NCBI RefSeq assembly: GCF_028640845.1
Contig: NC_080540.1
Location: forward strand, 130,600,420 to 130,664,419
Reading direction: 5' to 3'
From: Ahaetulla prasina
Lineage: Eukaryota > Chordata > Lepidosauria > Squamata > Colubridae
DNA: 64,000 bases
Part shown: positions 1 to 13,759 of the stretch, piece after piece
Layout: each line of letters starts with the position of its first letter
Position numbering within the stretch: position 1 is the stretch's first letter
Position numbers and translations under genes: made by a program
The notes under the pieces: model-generated
Told to the model about the DNA's origin: nothing
The model's database searches: none
What the model saw: the letters and a program-made list of their open reading frames with translations, nothing else

Positions 1-2147
1 AGCCTCAGCCTTTTTGATACTAAGCAGGCTCAAAATCCGAATAACTAAATACATACATGCACACAGAAAAAGTCACTCTGAGAAGTTAGGATCAACATGT
101 TCTAGGAAGTATGTGTTTATAGGAATAAAATTGTAGCAAAGAAGCTTCTGTGTCAATCCTAAATCTTATTACTAGCAAAAACAGAGCTGTGTTGTTTCAG
201 GCATAAACCAAGCACACAGTTGTTCCAGGCAGAAGTGTATTTGAGCACTCTTGTTTTAATTGCTGTGTCTTTTTCCTTGCATATTATCTTTCACATTCTC
301 CTGTTTGGGCCAGTATAGTAGGAGAGGTCTTCACTGCTTTGACTGCTGTTTGTGCGATTTAAATGGCCTTTTGGAGGGAAGCACCAGGCTTATAGGAATA
401 CGTGGCGTGGCACCAAAGGATTCATTCTGGTCTAACTGCCTTAGAAAAATATGTGGAGAGGGAGCTTCATAGGAAGAAATTCCTGTGTGGGTCCATTGGA
501 CACAATCCTAAACACTTACTTTTACCGGAGATTGTGGTAAATAGTAAATAGTGATAAGTAGTGTTGTTTCAGTTTGTGGCAACTTCCATAGCCTTTTATT
601 TTACTTTATAATTTGTTTCTACTAGGTATATTTGGGGGGAGGGGTTGAAAATTTGACAGAGAAAGAAATAATGATTCTTTTGCTCTTTCCTGTACCTTTA
701 CTTTCTAAGTTGAAAAGAACATTCTCCCCCCCCCCAATCCAAAAATGTCCTACCTTGAAATAAGGCCAATTTGGGAAGGATTAATCCTTCTGATTAGTTT
801 TGCCTGTGTAAATTGGCACTGATAGCATTGCTGCCTCCTAGAAACATGTGCACAGAAATGTTTTTAAATGCTTTTTTTACTGCTTTAAAAAGAGGCTTGC
901 CTTTAAGGCTCCTTGCACCACCACCCCCAGTCTACAATTTAGGGTTAGCTAGGCACATTAACCAAACTCTATCCCCCCTTGTCAAATTCCTACTGTATAA
1001 ACTATGAATGGGCATGTTAGAGGGCCAGCCAGAGAGAAAATAGTCCTAGAGCTTGCTAATCTAGAAGGTAGAGATCTGATGTAAAGAGACTCGATTTAGG
1101 ACTATGCCCACTCCTCTTGAAGGCAGCTGATGGGTTCAAATAAGAGTTTAATGCTGGAAGAGAAGCTTTCTTCCTCGTCCACTCCAATGCAGGTGGTGGT
1201 GGTGGTGATGCATGCCCCTCTATTAGCAAATATCTGGATGACCATTTGAGGGCAATGAAGAGTGATGTTTGCTGAGTCCGTGCCTGCTATCAAGTGGTTC
1301 AGATTTTAGCAGCCCACAGAGCTTGCTATAAATTGTAGTGTTCCTATAATGAAACCAAATGAAAGTCTCTCTCTTGTTCCTATTGAAGCAGAACAGGCAA
1401 ATTGTTTGGGATTTTGTTCCTGGCAGCCCATGATCAACTTAGAAAAGATTGGCAGAATTTCTGAAACACAGCTGTTTCAAATTCAAAGCTAAACAACTTT
1501 CCTTTTCATGCAACATCCCTACTATTTATATACCATACAGAGGATAAAAAGAGATGGAATTTTGTTTTAGGAATTGCTGAAACGAAAGCATCATTAACTA
1601 TAAATCTGTGGCATGTGTGCTTATTTTTAGCATAATGTAGACTGAATTACTCAACTACCCACTAAATTAGTCATCATTATTTCTATTTATTTGGGGGATT
1701 AAAAAATGACATATACATCTTATTGTATGTATAGCAGTTTTGTATTTTGTGAGTCATGGACTTCAACATTCTGAGCAAAAAAATAGTCACCTATAATGTT
1801 CATATGTATTTTAATGGTGAATCTGTCATTGATATAATATTTTAAGTAAAAATTGGCCACATTTGTTTTAAAGCTTCAAGCAAGGAGTGAAATGTTTTTC
1901 TTTACTTATATTCTTAGTTAATGTTGTCATGGTATTTGGTGTAGAGAATAAAAAAGGAACTCACTGGGGAAAATCATTGGAAAATAAGAGACTGAGCAAA
2001 AAGACCAGTTAACAGGATGAAGAATTTGTAAGCTTTGGCATCCTAGCTTTTAAAAATGAAATTATATTACTTTTTCATATATTTGACAGGATCAAAGCTT
2101 TTTAGGGATAAATGTAGAGAAAATAGAAGAAAATAGAAACAAAAGTA

Positions 2148-2776
2148 CCGTATTTTTCGCACTATAAGATGCACCAGACCATAAGACGGACATTAGCTTT
2201 AGAGGAGGAAAACAAGAAAAAAAAATAGCCTCTGCCTCCCAACATCCCTCCTCCCAACGTTCATCTGGCTAGTATCCTTTCAGCAAACAGCCAACAGCCT
2301 GGTCAGCTTCAGCATGTTATCACAGCCCCAGCAGGTGGTTCGTCATGGCTCCTCTCTGTTGCGCCCACAATCGGTCAGCTGAGCTAAGCTGCTACCACTG
2401 GTGGGGAACGCTGGACACTTCACTGCTGAGCAGCTGATTGGCGGTTGGATTGGCCTCCCGGAATACCTCTGATCAGCTGTTCTAGGCGGTGGGGATCGCC
2501 TACTGCCACCGTTCGCCAACACATATCGCTGCCACCACCATGGTGATGGCAATTGGTAGGAATCCCTGTCGCCGAGAACAGCTGGTCAGTAGTATTCCGG
2601 GAGGCCCATCCAACCACCGATCAGCTGCTCAGCAGCAAAGGCTCCAGCGTTCCCGCCAGCAATGAATGGCAGCAGCAGTGACAGGCAGTGCTGCAATATT
2701 CGCTATATAAGACGCATAGACATTTCCACCCTCTTTTTTTGGGGAAAAAGTGCATCTTATAGTGCAAAAAATATGG
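2148..2776. mobile_element. Non-autonomous DNA transposon (MITE) with TA target duplication
   Basis: The ends form inverted repeats of about 27 bp: the left end starts CCGTATTTTTCGCACTATAA and the right end is its reverse complement with two mismatches. A TA dinucleotide flanks both ends (2146-2147 and 2777-2778), the pattern of Tc1/mariner-type insertion. The 629-bp interior has no long ORF and contains a GC-richer, partly palindromic section at about 2420-2620. The ORFs there are by-products of the palindrome. Family name not assigned. Confidence 0.75.
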
Positions 2777-4654
2777 TACATGTTATATAATATTAAAAAC
2801 ATGAGAGCAATTGAAACTAGTAAAAATGCTTTGAAGCATTTTTATTTTAAATAGTTTTTATTACATATATAGTAAGTACATTGAAAGAAAAAGATAAAGT
2901 AAACCAAGCATTATAGAATATATCTTTGTGTTGTCTACATTTCCAACATTTTTTTTTTTAAATCTGTGTCATTAAGGTTACAATTTACACTATTCGGTGT
3001 CCCTGCAATGTACTTTTCATTGGCATGATTTCTAGGGCTATGTGTACATAAATAAGAAAGCCTCATAGTTGAATTAAGAAGGACGAGTCATAGATTCCTC
3101 TAGAAAAATTCCTTCATTTACTTTTAGAATTAATTTGATTTGTAAATCACTTAATTGACTCTGGTAGCTCACAATAATTAAAGATCAACAACCAAATAGA
3201 AACAGTTTAAAAACAAATATATAAACATAAAAATATCAATAGAACCACATTAAAACAAAAAAAAATTGACCATAATCAGGAACCTTTGTAGAATCTCTCC
3301 ATGGCTACCAGACCCCACCCAACGCGCACACACGCACACACACCAGCAAAGCCATGTCATCAAGGCCATTCTAAAACCAGGAGGATTCGGACCAATCTAA
3401 GGTTCAGGGGAATCATGTATCAAAGGGTGGGTATGATGGCTTCTTCTCCTGGATGGCTTCTTCTCCTTCTTCGCCGCCTCCTTCATGCCCCTCCTGCTGA
3501 ATGGGACAGGTAGCTGTCATGGGAGAGGCAATCCCTTAGGTGAACTTTATCTTTTATTTGGATAAAGTCATCATGAATAAAAAAAAATTCACAGAAAGAG
3601 GTTAGTGATATAACAAAAAATGCACAAATATTTATTGCAGATATAATTGTTCTTAAAATACACTTTAAGATCTTTGGTGCCATTTGGATTGGTTGATCGG
3701 TACTACATCATATAATTAAGGACTTTGTTTTACAGGTCGCGATCTGTTCCTCCATAGTGTTATCCACATGAAATTATAGTCTGGCAGCTTGCAAAGTTAA
3801 CTCTTTAATTAATTTAGTTCAGGTGATTGGCATTCGCTTAAGATTCATTTTCTCATGCTTATTTGATACATTTAGTTTTTACATTATGAAGGAATGGATT
3901 CTACTAGAAATTCTCCCAATTATTTTTTAGTAGTCTATATTTTCCAGTAGTATTGAACTGTAGCTTTAGTTATATTAACTGTTGTTTTAGATTTTGATCA
4001 GGAGTTAACGTCTAAGACCATGGAGCAAATGTTCAAAACACATCTGGCCTACTCAATGTCAATGTTTTCTTGGAATATTTTGAAACAATTCATCATGTCC
4101 TTCACATTATGTTCTAGCACTGTACTGTACTATCCTTAGAAAACATAACTCTTTTATCAAAGGGTGTTATCTTATTCATAGACAGTTAAAGGCATTTGAC
4201 TTTCAGATTTGGGGGGCAATACATAATTTGGATATTCTATGTATGGTTATTTTGTGTAATCATATTTATTCTTACTTAAATACCTTTCTACAGTATTTGA
4301 ATTGTTTTATATTTATACTACAGTCAGTATGATTGACTTTATGATAAGTGTTTAGATTGCTTTTAGCAGTAATTTCATAGTTGAACTTAATTGTAATAAT
4401 AACAACATATTATCTCATACTTGGGTGCAAACCAGTGGTTTGTTGCCGGTTGCTTTTCTCTTTGTTTGATTTCAAAACAAAATATTGTATGTTCACTGAA
4501 ATATATCATGTGGTGCATTTTTAGTGGCTCAGAAGAAACCAGTCTATTAAAAAAGAGGATGCTAATCTATGGGGGCTATGCTAATCTGGGGGGGGGAATC
4601 AAAAGGAGTCTGACATTGCATTTTTCAATTAGCACCTTTTATATAAAAAGGCAC

Positions 4655-4850
4655 AAGCTTTTGTGAACTGCTGTTCACCATCAGATGCAATTCTATTTCT
4701 CAATAGCATTTCTGAGAAATAGTAATATGAGATCATCCATTTGCATCTGATGAAGTGAGCTGCAGCTCACAAGAACTTATGCCTTGTAATAACATCTGTT
4801 AGTCAGAAAAGATACTACCAGGCTCTTTTTGACTTACTACCTAGCTAGTG
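4655..4850 (+). repeat. Old amniote interspersed repeat fragment
   Basis: The string around 4745-4790 (catctgatgaagtgagctgc, then cagctcacaagaacttatgc) matches a repeat I know from many reptile genomes, where it lies near the 3' end of an old element. A related piece appears in reverse orientation at about 42190-42280 and in its duplicate near 52130. The class is not certain. Confidence 0.4.
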
Positions 4851-6068
4851 AAAGATTTCTCATTGTGTGCAATTGAAAACTTTCTAATTCATAATTTTGG
4901 ACAGATCAGAATTGAAGGAGCTGGCAAAACAGGTTGACTGTTTTCAGTAATTATGGTGGGAGTAAACTTGCAATGCTGTTTTTTCTAAGAAATTGGCCCA
5001 TTATCTGTGTTGTGCTTCTTTTGTCGTGAATGGAATGATTAGATAGAACTCTGGCTGTATATGGGTGAGGCAGATTGCAGTTATCTCATTATTCTGATCT
5101 CATTACGGTAATGACTGTTGGTTGGAAGAACTTCTTACAAAATCCTTTATTCGATGGGTCACAAAACTAGTTGCAGTGTAGAATATTCTTAGATTTTTTT
5201 TCTCTAAATGTTATTAAGTTTCGGCAAAGGATAAAATATGAAAAGCAAAAAAGGGGATAAAGAAAAAGAAAGATTAAAGAAAAAGAAAAATCAGGGGTGT
5301 AAAGAGAAAGAAAAAGGGAGAATTTCCAACATTGTTTGGTAAAATACAGATATACATTAACCTCTTACTCTAAAATCAATAATAATGTTATTTCTATAAC
5401 CATAAACTGTTCTAACTGACAGATCCCAAAATTAAATGTTCATTTCGTTCCATTTCTAGTAAGAAGCCCAGGTTTGTTTCCAAATAGAAACAAAGTTAGA
5501 CAAAGTCTTTTCTTTAACTATAGTGGAACTTTCTTAGATTTTAAATACATATACAGACACTTTGGTAATTTTCCTTCTGGATTTGCAAATTCATTTTTTG
5601 CTGCATATGGATTATTTGTGTTAACCATAAAACAGTTCATAGATAACATATATTTTCTATCTAGTCTTTGAATCTTTAATGCCCTTTGGAGCATTTTTAG
5701 ACCATCACATCTTTTTAAACTTCATAAGTTTGTTATTTAAAATCAGATTTAAGGTTAACTTATTTTCCTGCTTTCTGAGCTATGAGTTTCATATCCTTGT
5801 AAAGCAAGATTACAAAAGGATTATAAACTTTGAATTTAATTGCAACAAGTAGCAAATAGTGGAGGATTACACAAAAGACCTATAATTAGTGGATCATTGA
5901 CTTTCCCTCTGGTGACGATTGGTGGAAAGTACTGTTATGTAAAAGGCACTGAAGAGAGACAGAAGATAATGAATGTTTGTTACAATTGTGTCACAAAGGT
6001 TATCACTGGCTTATCCTGACATTCTGGGAAGTTGTACAAGTCTCAATGTCCACAGTGCACTTAAACGA

Positions 6069-6165
6069 ATAGCATAGCATAGCATTGCATTGCATTGCAT
6101 TGCATTGAATTTTTTTATTGGCCAAGTGTGATTGAACTCACAAGGAATTTGTCTTGGTGCATAGG
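6069..6165. mobile_element. LINE 3'-end fragment with (GCATT)n microsatellite
   Basis: A short pentanucleotide array (AGCAT drifting to GCATT, about 6069-6108) is fused to ttattggccaagtgtgattg and an aaggaatttgtcttggtgca segment. The same module recurs at 6632-6716 with a (GAATT)n array. This matches the known snake CR1/L3 LINE 3' ends that seed pentanucleotide microsatellites. It is non-coding. Confidence 0.65.
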
Positions 6166-6631
6166 CTAAGAAATGATAACATTAAAATTACTAGTTGCTA
6201 AACATTAAACTTAAACATTAATTTGCCAAAACTATTTCAACATTAAAATGAGGATTTGAAGTATATTATTGTAAGTATACAGTGTTGTAAGTGTATCAGT
6301 GTTGTAGTTACCGTAAGTACAGGTGGTGTACGCATATTCCTAATTTTTTAAATATAATCTTCATTATTCCTAGGAGAAAGAAGAGAGGACAGAAGTATTC
6401 TGACTTGCAGATTTTGACATAATATAAAATTAAAGAAATCTGTGCATTTGAAATTTAAAGACCAGTTTAAGAAACCCTAAAGCAAGAAAAAAAAATATGG
6501 GGTGGGGGGGAATTGTTTCAACACATAAAATGAGAAATTGACTTTTTGTTCACTTCCATCCACTTACTTGAAGGATTTTGCACTTAATGTAGTTGATAAA
6601 CCAGGTATTCTATATTTTTAATATAGAATAG

Positions 6632-6716
6632 GAATTGAATTGAATTGAATTGAATTCTTTATTGGCCAAGTGTGATTGGACACATAAGGAATTTGTCTTT
6701 GGTGCATATGCTCTCA
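6632..6716. mobile_element. LINE 3'-end fragment with (GAATT)n microsatellite
   Basis: About five GAATT units (6632-6657) are joined to the same tail seen at 6069-6165 (ttattggccaagtgtgattg and the aaggaatttgtctttggtgc segment). Two copies 550 bp apart with different pentamers show the tail-plus-microsatellite arrangement directly. Confidence 0.7.
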
Positions 6717-7620
6717 AGATATAAAATATCTTTTATATTAATTATGACTTCTTCCATGAAGGATTAGCTGACCAAAGCAATTTTTTAAAATTAACATTTA
6801 AAAAAAAATAAACCTGATGTAAAGCATAGAAGAAATTAAATCAATGGTATGTATGGGATATAACTAATTAGAGGTTTCTTTGCACTATTCCCTATATAAA
6901 CACAGTATTCCTTGTTGCTGCTATTAAATGAAGATTGAGTTTGAAATAAGGAAGGATGTATTGTCTTCTGTTTCCGAGATAAAATCCCAAATGCTAGAGT
7001 TAGTTATAAACTGCTATTGCCTTAGGCTTCACTCAAAAAACCCACTTCTCTGTCAAAAAGATCTGTTTCCTCTTTTTAAGAAGCTGTTTATGGGGAAGTT
7101 CTTGGAATTTAACTTGCAGCTATGGGGAGGACTGAACTTTTAGAGTAAGCTTGCAGAAAAAAAAAACACAAAATAATACAGCTATGTATGAAAGGAGAGA
7201 AAAAAGGATATCCAATAAATGGCTTATTGGCTTTATTTGTAATACCCATAACAATTCAGGACTGTAGAAAAATAATTGAAAATAAACTAGTAGTCTTATT
7301 TTCCTTTTATAACAATTTCCAGTGCATAATCTGCTACTTGTTTGCGACAGACTTCATCTTGTTTTAAAGATCTGTACATCAATAAGAGAAGGTATGCTAA
7401 ATGATTTTGTCTCTAGACTTGCCTCTGACTTCTTAAACTGTTGTGAAATAATGAAACTACTGATATAAATACAAGTCGTAATTCAGCTGTCAGGTTAAGT
7501 ACTGTTATTATAGAAAGGAATTGCTTCCTGGCAGCTTTTAAGTTGTCTTATTATCAGCATTGGTGATATTTCCATTTAGGGTACTAATGAGAAGTGAGAG
7601 GGTCTCTTAACCCTCTAGAA

Positions 7621-7710
7621 CAGGGGTGTCCAACTTGATCGCATCGCTGGCCAAATTATGACGTATCGCGATGCTTTTTGCCTTTGTAGAGCTGGGGTAG
7701 GCGTGGCCTG
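7621..7710. mobile_element. hAT-type element, one end only
   Basis: The sequence CAGGGGTGTCCAACTTG is the terminal motif shared with complete hAT-type elements elsewhere in the window (for example 33172-33306). No matching right terminus was found within a few hundred bases, so this is a truncated or diverged copy. Confidence 0.45.
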
Positions 7711-7929
7711 CTTTAGAGTAGAAAGATTTCCTTGTAGTTAATCGTGCCTGATAAAGAAATTCAAGTATCAGTTTAGTATGAGTGTGTGTATATACACACA
7801 TGCATGCACACACGAATGCCTGTGGCAATGCAGGACAGTAGGAGCCAGGTTCAGAGTCCCATTCAACCAGGAAATGTCTTGATGTCTTAGGGTTGGCTGC
7901 AACAAATGGTTGCAAGGACAAAATTGGAG

Positions 7930-8030
7930 GATATGTTGCCCAGCTAGGTGGAACTCCTAGCCAACCTTGGTTGATCTTGAAAAGCTAAGCAGGTTCAGGT
8001 TTGGTTATGCCCAAAGGGATGATCACCAAA
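7930..8030 (+). repeat. 5S-rRNA-like / 5S-derived SINE remnant
   Basis: The segment gatcttgaaaagctaagcag, then a caggtttggtta stretch, resembles the internal promoter region of vertebrate 5S rRNA (GGAAGCTAAGCAGGGTCGGGCCTGGTTAGT). It is diverged and embedded in intron sequence, so I read it as a 5S pseudogene or a 5S-derived SINE head, not an rRNA gene. Confidence 0.45.
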
Positions 8031-8649
8031 GAATAAACAACAATAAACATATAGAAGAGAGTCATAATGAAGTGCTTCCCTTCGCTGCCTCTCCAGGTAT
8101 TCCACCCTGAAGTGGCACACAAAAGCAACAGATAAATAATGTTCCCTTGAACACTGAACTCTCAGATTTACAGCTGGTCTGTGTATTCAGGTCAAGAAGC
8201 TGAATCGACAGTCAGGAAACGTGCTTCCAAAAATCTATGATGAATAAAATGTAGAAAAAGAAATGTTCTGCCCATGAAAAACAGAAAGCTGTATTTGAAG
8301 TCATTCCAAAGCTCAACTCTGCGTTCATTTTGCATAAGGTAGTATTTAGTTCAAAGCATGTTGCAATTTGACATAGGAAGTATATCAATTTTGCTTTATT
8401 GTCTAAATCTGATATATTTTTTGTTGTAGCTGAATCTCTTACAGCATTGCTTGTGTTAAACTTTTGTTATGGTGTATATATAGAAGGCCTAGGTTTTCCT
8501 CAGGGAAGCATGTGCACCATTTCCAGCTTCAAAAAAGCATGGTCTCCTGGCGTCTTGGTTTCACCAGATGAGGAATGCCATTGCCTTTCCTGGCTGACTC
8601 TACCTTGCAAAAATCATGAAGCTTTTTTGGGAGATCTTAATCTAAGCAT

Positions 8650-9006
8650 AGGGGACGCGGTGGCTCAGGGGCTAGGATGTTGAGCTTGTTGATCGAAAGA
8701 TCGGTAGTTCAGCGGTTCGAATCCCTAGTGCTGCCATGTGACAGGGTGAGCTCCCGTTACTTGTCCCAGCTTCTGCCAACCTAGTAGTTTCGAAAGCACG
8801 TAAAAATGCAAGTAGAAAAAATAGGGACCACCTTTGGTGGGAAGGTAACAGCGTTCCGTGCGCCATTGGCGTTGAGTCATGCCGGCCACATGACCACGGA
8901 GACGTCTTCGGACAGCGGTGGCTCTTCGGCTTTGAAACGGAGATGAGCACCGCCCCCTAGAGTCAGCAACGACTAGCACGTATGTGTGAGGGGAACCTTT
9001 ACCTTT
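8650..9006 (+). mobile_element. Full-length Sauria-type tRNA-derived SINE
   Basis: The head is tRNA-like, with an A box (TGGCTCAGGGG) and a B box (GGTTCGAATCC). The body matches the squamate Sauria SINE, and the 3' end (GGGGAACCTTTACCTTT) is the BovB-like tail. The insertion is flanked by perfect 13-bp direct repeats (TTAATCTAAGCAT at 8637-8649 and 9007-9019), the signature of LINE-mediated retrotransposition. The intact target duplication suggests a fairly recent insertion into this GRB2 intron. This is strong evidence for a squamate host. Confidence 0.9.
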
Positions 9007-10814
9007 TTAATCTAAGCATGTGATGATTCCTATTTATTTTAACATTCTCCTCCATTATTAGTTAGAAGACCACAGCATGGAAGAATAATGTACAGAAGCA
9101 AATATACAAAACCTATTGTGTCCAGAAATGGAATATTACTCCAATTATTCCTTTTCTGCCTCTGATCACACTGATCTGAATATTCTAACGATGGTCCTCA
9201 ATTATTTGAAAATTAATCTTCTGAATTGGAAGCATTTTCTATTACTTCAGACAAAATTCTGTTTTTGCATTATTCCAGATTCAGAACACAATGTACCAGT
9301 TTGGTTTGAAGGATTAAGTTCTAAAAGTTTGCCTGACCACTCCCAGAATAAAATGTAGGCTGGGGAATTTTGGAAGGAAATATATAATGTTTCGTTAACA
9401 TATACTTATCCAAACTACCTGAGAATATCCAACTGTGAGAGAAAGCCAAAGTGTAGTCTTTTGAAGTCTGGAGGGCATTCAAATTAGGGAAGGCTCCATT
9501 AAACTGCTCTTGTGTTGGGGCGAAGAATTCTTGGTCTTCGCTGTACAGTGGCTTGCTTATTTGAGATAATCTTCAGATTTCTTTTTCAGGAAAAGGAACA
9601 TTTTCCAGAAACAATGAAAGGGATAAATATATTTTAAGTGACTACTGTAAATATAGAATGAAAGTAACTGAGCAGTGAATGATGGCATTTTCTCACTATA
9701 TAAATGTGTGGAACAAATTCCATAGCTTATCCTTTTATTCGGTAACATCTTCCGAATGAATTGTATTGGCCATTCTTAGATCTTGGAAATTTCTGAAGTT
9801 CAGAGTCATTGGATAAATAGTTCTGGGAGGACATTGTCTAGGATCATAGATAGCTAACAGCCTTCCATCCACAAGATTCAAGAGCTTATTTACAGAAATC
9901 TCTCTCCCCCTCTCTGTGCAAGAGAGGGAGGGATCAAGTAAGAGACATTTGTGGAGAAGTAGAATGTGTTATATAAATCTGATGTAATTGCACATTGGAT
10001 CATATAGCAGATAATGAGAGGTGGGGTTTGTAGATTTCATTCTTACAAGTTGAAATAATAAGAAGTGGGTAATTTCTAAATTCAGGATTACAAAACTGGG
10101 AAACTGCCTCTGTGACAAAGTTCATAAGCATCAGAAGTGATACACTGTATCAATATGTCTATCAAACCCATGTGAAATTTCCCATAGTTTGCTTTAATTC
10201 AGAGATATTGTGTATTGGCAATGATTATACCTGAAGGACTATATTAAAATTAAAATGAATGAGTTATTAGACCTTAGAGGATTAATGCTACAACTTAATA
10301 TAAATATACTTGCAGAGGCCTGCAGAGAGTAGGGTAGTTTTTATTTACAGTTTTACAGTCTTAAATAATACAGACACAGAATAAAGTAATAATTGAAACA
10401 ATACAATTATAGTCTTATAATTTAAAGTAAATCTTTGAACATGTGAACAGTGAGGAGTCTTCTTATACTCTTATATTTATGGAATGGTTTGTGCCAAAAT
10501 AAGAAATACAAACCAGCCACTGTGGTTCAACAGAGCAGAATATTTGTAGCTCAGGATTGAACTGTGGGGTCCTTGGTGCTCTCTCAGCTTGGTTGTTTTC
10601 TTGCAAACGTTTCATTACCCAATTAGGTGACATCATCTTATTTTCTCCATGAAATAAAGAAAAGTTTAAGGAATTTCTACCAGGATTCTTGCTCAGTGAT
10701 AAAGAACTGGTCCAAATGCAGTGATCAAAAGCTGTTGTTTTTAAAAGTAAAAATAAAAATCATTGATTGCACTCATATGTAGCATACCTATCAGAACAGC
10801 CACATTTCTTCAGG

Positions 10815-11319
10815 CAGTGATGATTAACCTTTTTTAGTGCCGAGTGCCCAAAGCGTGTGTGCAGCCAAACCCTCGAAATGCAATGCGAGTGCCCCCTGTG
10901 CATGCGCCTCACCCCCCACGCATGCATGCGCATCCCCTGTGCATATGCCCCACCCCCACACACCCCATTTTGATTTCCAGGTTGGTGCAGGAAGCTTTCC
11001 AGGCTCAAAACAGGGCATGTGGGGGCCTCACATGGTGCCCCCGTGCCCCGTTTTGGCTTCCAGGTTGGTTCAGGAGACCTTCTAGGCCCAAAATGGGGTA
11101 CTGGGGGGGACGCGCGCATATCCCTAAAATACACAGCGAGTCCCCCCATGCACGCGCCCCATTCTGTGCATGCACGTGTGCGTCCGCCACATGTGCCGCC
11201 CCCCGCACATGTGCGGCAGAGACCCAAAAAACAGCTGGCTGGTGGGAGGTGAGCGTGCATGCACGGTGGGCTGGTGCAACGACTAGTGTGGCACACATGC
11301 CATAGGTTCGCCATCACGG
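10815..11319. mobile_element. GC-rich hAT-type non-autonomous element
   Basis: The ends CAGTGATG and CATCACGG are near-inverted, and the outer 20 bp match the squamate family beginning CAGTGATGGCGAACC. The flanking 8-mers tcttcagg (10807-10814) and tcttaggg (11320-11327) differ at two positions, consistent with an old hAT target duplication. The interior is GC-rich with alternating pyrimidine/purine runs, which opens long ORFs on both strands (up to 185 codons). These are compositional, not genes. Confidence 0.75.
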
Positions 11320-12081
11320 TCTTAGGGCATTAATTTTAAAGGTTGCCGTTTCTTACTACCATGGGAAGAGAAAGACATGACTTGGTAAGAAATTTCTTCC
11401 CCAACTCAGAACCTGATGACTAGAGTCCTAAGCAATTTCATAATTGCTGTACATATAACTAAAGTGTAACTGCTAAAACTAGCCTAATTGGAGATCTTCC
11501 AACATAAAAGAAAGTGCTTCACTTCCCAATAATTTGTTTAGATTTACGGTAATTAGTGAGTTTTGCTCCATTAGAAGAGGTGTTGCTGACTTTCAGTGAT
11601 AGCCATGCACCATCTTGCATATATGACACCCAAAGCATTCCTGAAATCCTGCAGCTGTGCATTTTTTAAAAAAGGACAAGTTTACTTTCTAGTATTCTAG
11701 TTTTACTTGTATGGGGCATGTCTATACTATATAAAAATTAATAGGAAATTGAAAGTATTAATAAGCAACTATAGGAAGCTATTTTGGGCACATTTTATAA
11801 GTGTCCTAAGTGGAGATAGAGATAAGAGTTCTGACCTATGACATGTTTAGAGCTTTTATCTTCATTGTTTATAGTCTCTCATTTTCCCTCAATACATTAT
11901 AGAACTTTGTTCTACAAAGAACTCACGTTAAATTTTCAATCAAGTATTAATGCTCCATAAACCTATATTCTGTAGTTAGTAAGAGATTTTAATGAGAAAG
12001 AAAGACCCAGTATCTTTGGGACTGAGTACACATATAAGCGTTAATGTACCACTATACTACACTACAAACATTACTGTAGAA

Positions 12082-12272
12082 CAGGGGTCCCCAACGCCCG
12101 GTCCATGGACCGGCACCGGTCCATGGCATGCCAGAAACCAGGTTGCACAAACAAGCAAAGCCCCATCCACGGGGTGCAGGCAGCACACGAAACCACGCCC
12201 CCTCCAGTCCATGGAAAAACCTTTCTCCACGGAACTGGTCCCTAATACCCAAAAGGTTGGGAGCCACTTCTG
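12082..12272. mobile_element. hAT-type non-autonomous element
   Basis: Begins CAGGGGTCCCCAAC and ends with the diverged complement (GGTTGGGAGCCACTTCTG). The interior includes the ccggtccatggaccgg palindrome. There is no coding capacity of its own. Confidence 0.65.
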
Positions 12273-12547
12273 TACAAGAAGAGCAGGCAGAACTGGGGTG
12301 CAGAGTTAAGCATATCATAAGGTTAGAGTTTTTGCATTCCCACAAGTGCTCCAGGTCAAACCCCTCCTGAGTTCTGTTGATCCTTATTTAGCACCAATTT
12401 AGTATTGAACTTTAGTTGAACAGGTTCTTGTGTATGAGCTTGGATAAATGTTCTGTGCTTCATTGTCCTGATTATTTGCCTGTGACATTATCCTGGTTAT
12501 TCAAACCTACACTTGACAGTATCTTTGAATTATTGTATGTGCTAGAA

Positions 12548-12645
12548 CAGGGGTCTCCAACCTTGGTCCCTTTAAGACTTGTGGACTTCAACTCCCAGAA
12601 GTTGAAGTCCACAAGTCTTAAAGGGACCAAGGTTGTAGACCCCTG
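12548..12645. mobile_element. 98-bp palindromic hAT MITE with exact 8-bp target duplication
   Basis: The element starts CAGGGGTCTCCAACC and ends GACCCCTG. Nearly the whole length folds into one hairpin, with the left arm through ACTTCAACTCCCAGAAG mirrored by the right arm. TGCTAGAA flanks it exactly at 12540-12547 and 12646-12653. An 8-bp target duplication is diagnostic of hAT transposition. Confidence 0.88.
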
Positions 12646-13438
12646 TGCTAGAATAAAAGTAAAGAACAAGACACATTCTCTATTTTACTTGTGTAATGAT
12701 TTTTATATGGAGTATTATAATTTTTACATAATTACAAAATTCACATAATTTTGATTTCTGTATAAATTAACATCTTTTTTCTTCTTCTCAATGTTTAAAA
12801 GAAACTGTTAAAAAGTGTAACGGTTTGATGTAGACTTTTTATTGGTTTTAAAAAAAACATGGTGGGGGATAAGGACAATATTTGTGGGTGGAATTCTTAC
12901 TTTTTTCAATTAGCAAGATATGCATTTACAACATCCCTTTGGGGCATGTAGTATAAGTGAATTGCTTTGTCATTTGAAAATACTCTGTGGACGTTTTAGG
13001 CTGGGGGAGAGGGAAGACTCTAGGCTTGAAAGAAGCATGTGTTTAAGACTGGAGCTGTGCAGCTTGATTGAGGGGTGACTATAACACAAATTTGTTCTAC
13101 ATCATAGATTCTTGGTATTAGAAACGCATATGTGTGTGATGTACTCAGTCTCTTATCCTCCTGGAATAATGAAACTGTGTTCTTATTAACTTGCTAATTC
13201 AGTGTTTCATGGTGAGTTTCAGAATAAAGGTTGACATTTAAACATCTGATTTATATTAACCAAACTCTTAAATGGTGAAACTGAAAGACTAAATATGGAA
13301 CTGGCAAATTGGGTGTATACTTAATGATCCCATAAATACAATCTTAGAAAGTTATTTTCTCTCCTTTACTTCTGCCCATTTCAACAATTAGATTTTCTTT
13401 AAAACTAGCTGGCTATTAGGAAAATAAACCTGAAATGA

Positions 13439-13600
<162 letters not shown>

Positions 13601-13759
13601 TAAGTATTACTGTTTCCTCAATTATTTGGCACACTTACTGACTGAGCTGTCATGGGAGGAATAAAATTCTTTATTAAATTACAATGCAGAGAGCAATATA
13701 AAAGCATAGTAAATAAATGCATAGTTGCTTATAAATCTGAGACAAGGCTGACTAATGTA

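Noticed and set aside
2343..2617. Two overlapping minus-strand ORFs
   Set aside because: They fall in the palindromic interior of the MITE at 2148-2776.
7930..8030. 5S rRNA gene
   Set aside because: Only part of the 5S sequence is recognisable, with many differences and no terminator. It is a derived repeat at most.
8650..8730. Possible tRNA gene
   Set aside because: A and B boxes are present, but the sequence continues into a SINE body and is flanked by target duplications. It is the SINE head.
10760..11317. Overlapping ORFs of up to 185 codons on both strands
   Set aside because: They lie inside a GC-rich hAT-type element with alternating CA/TG runs. Composition explains the open frames.
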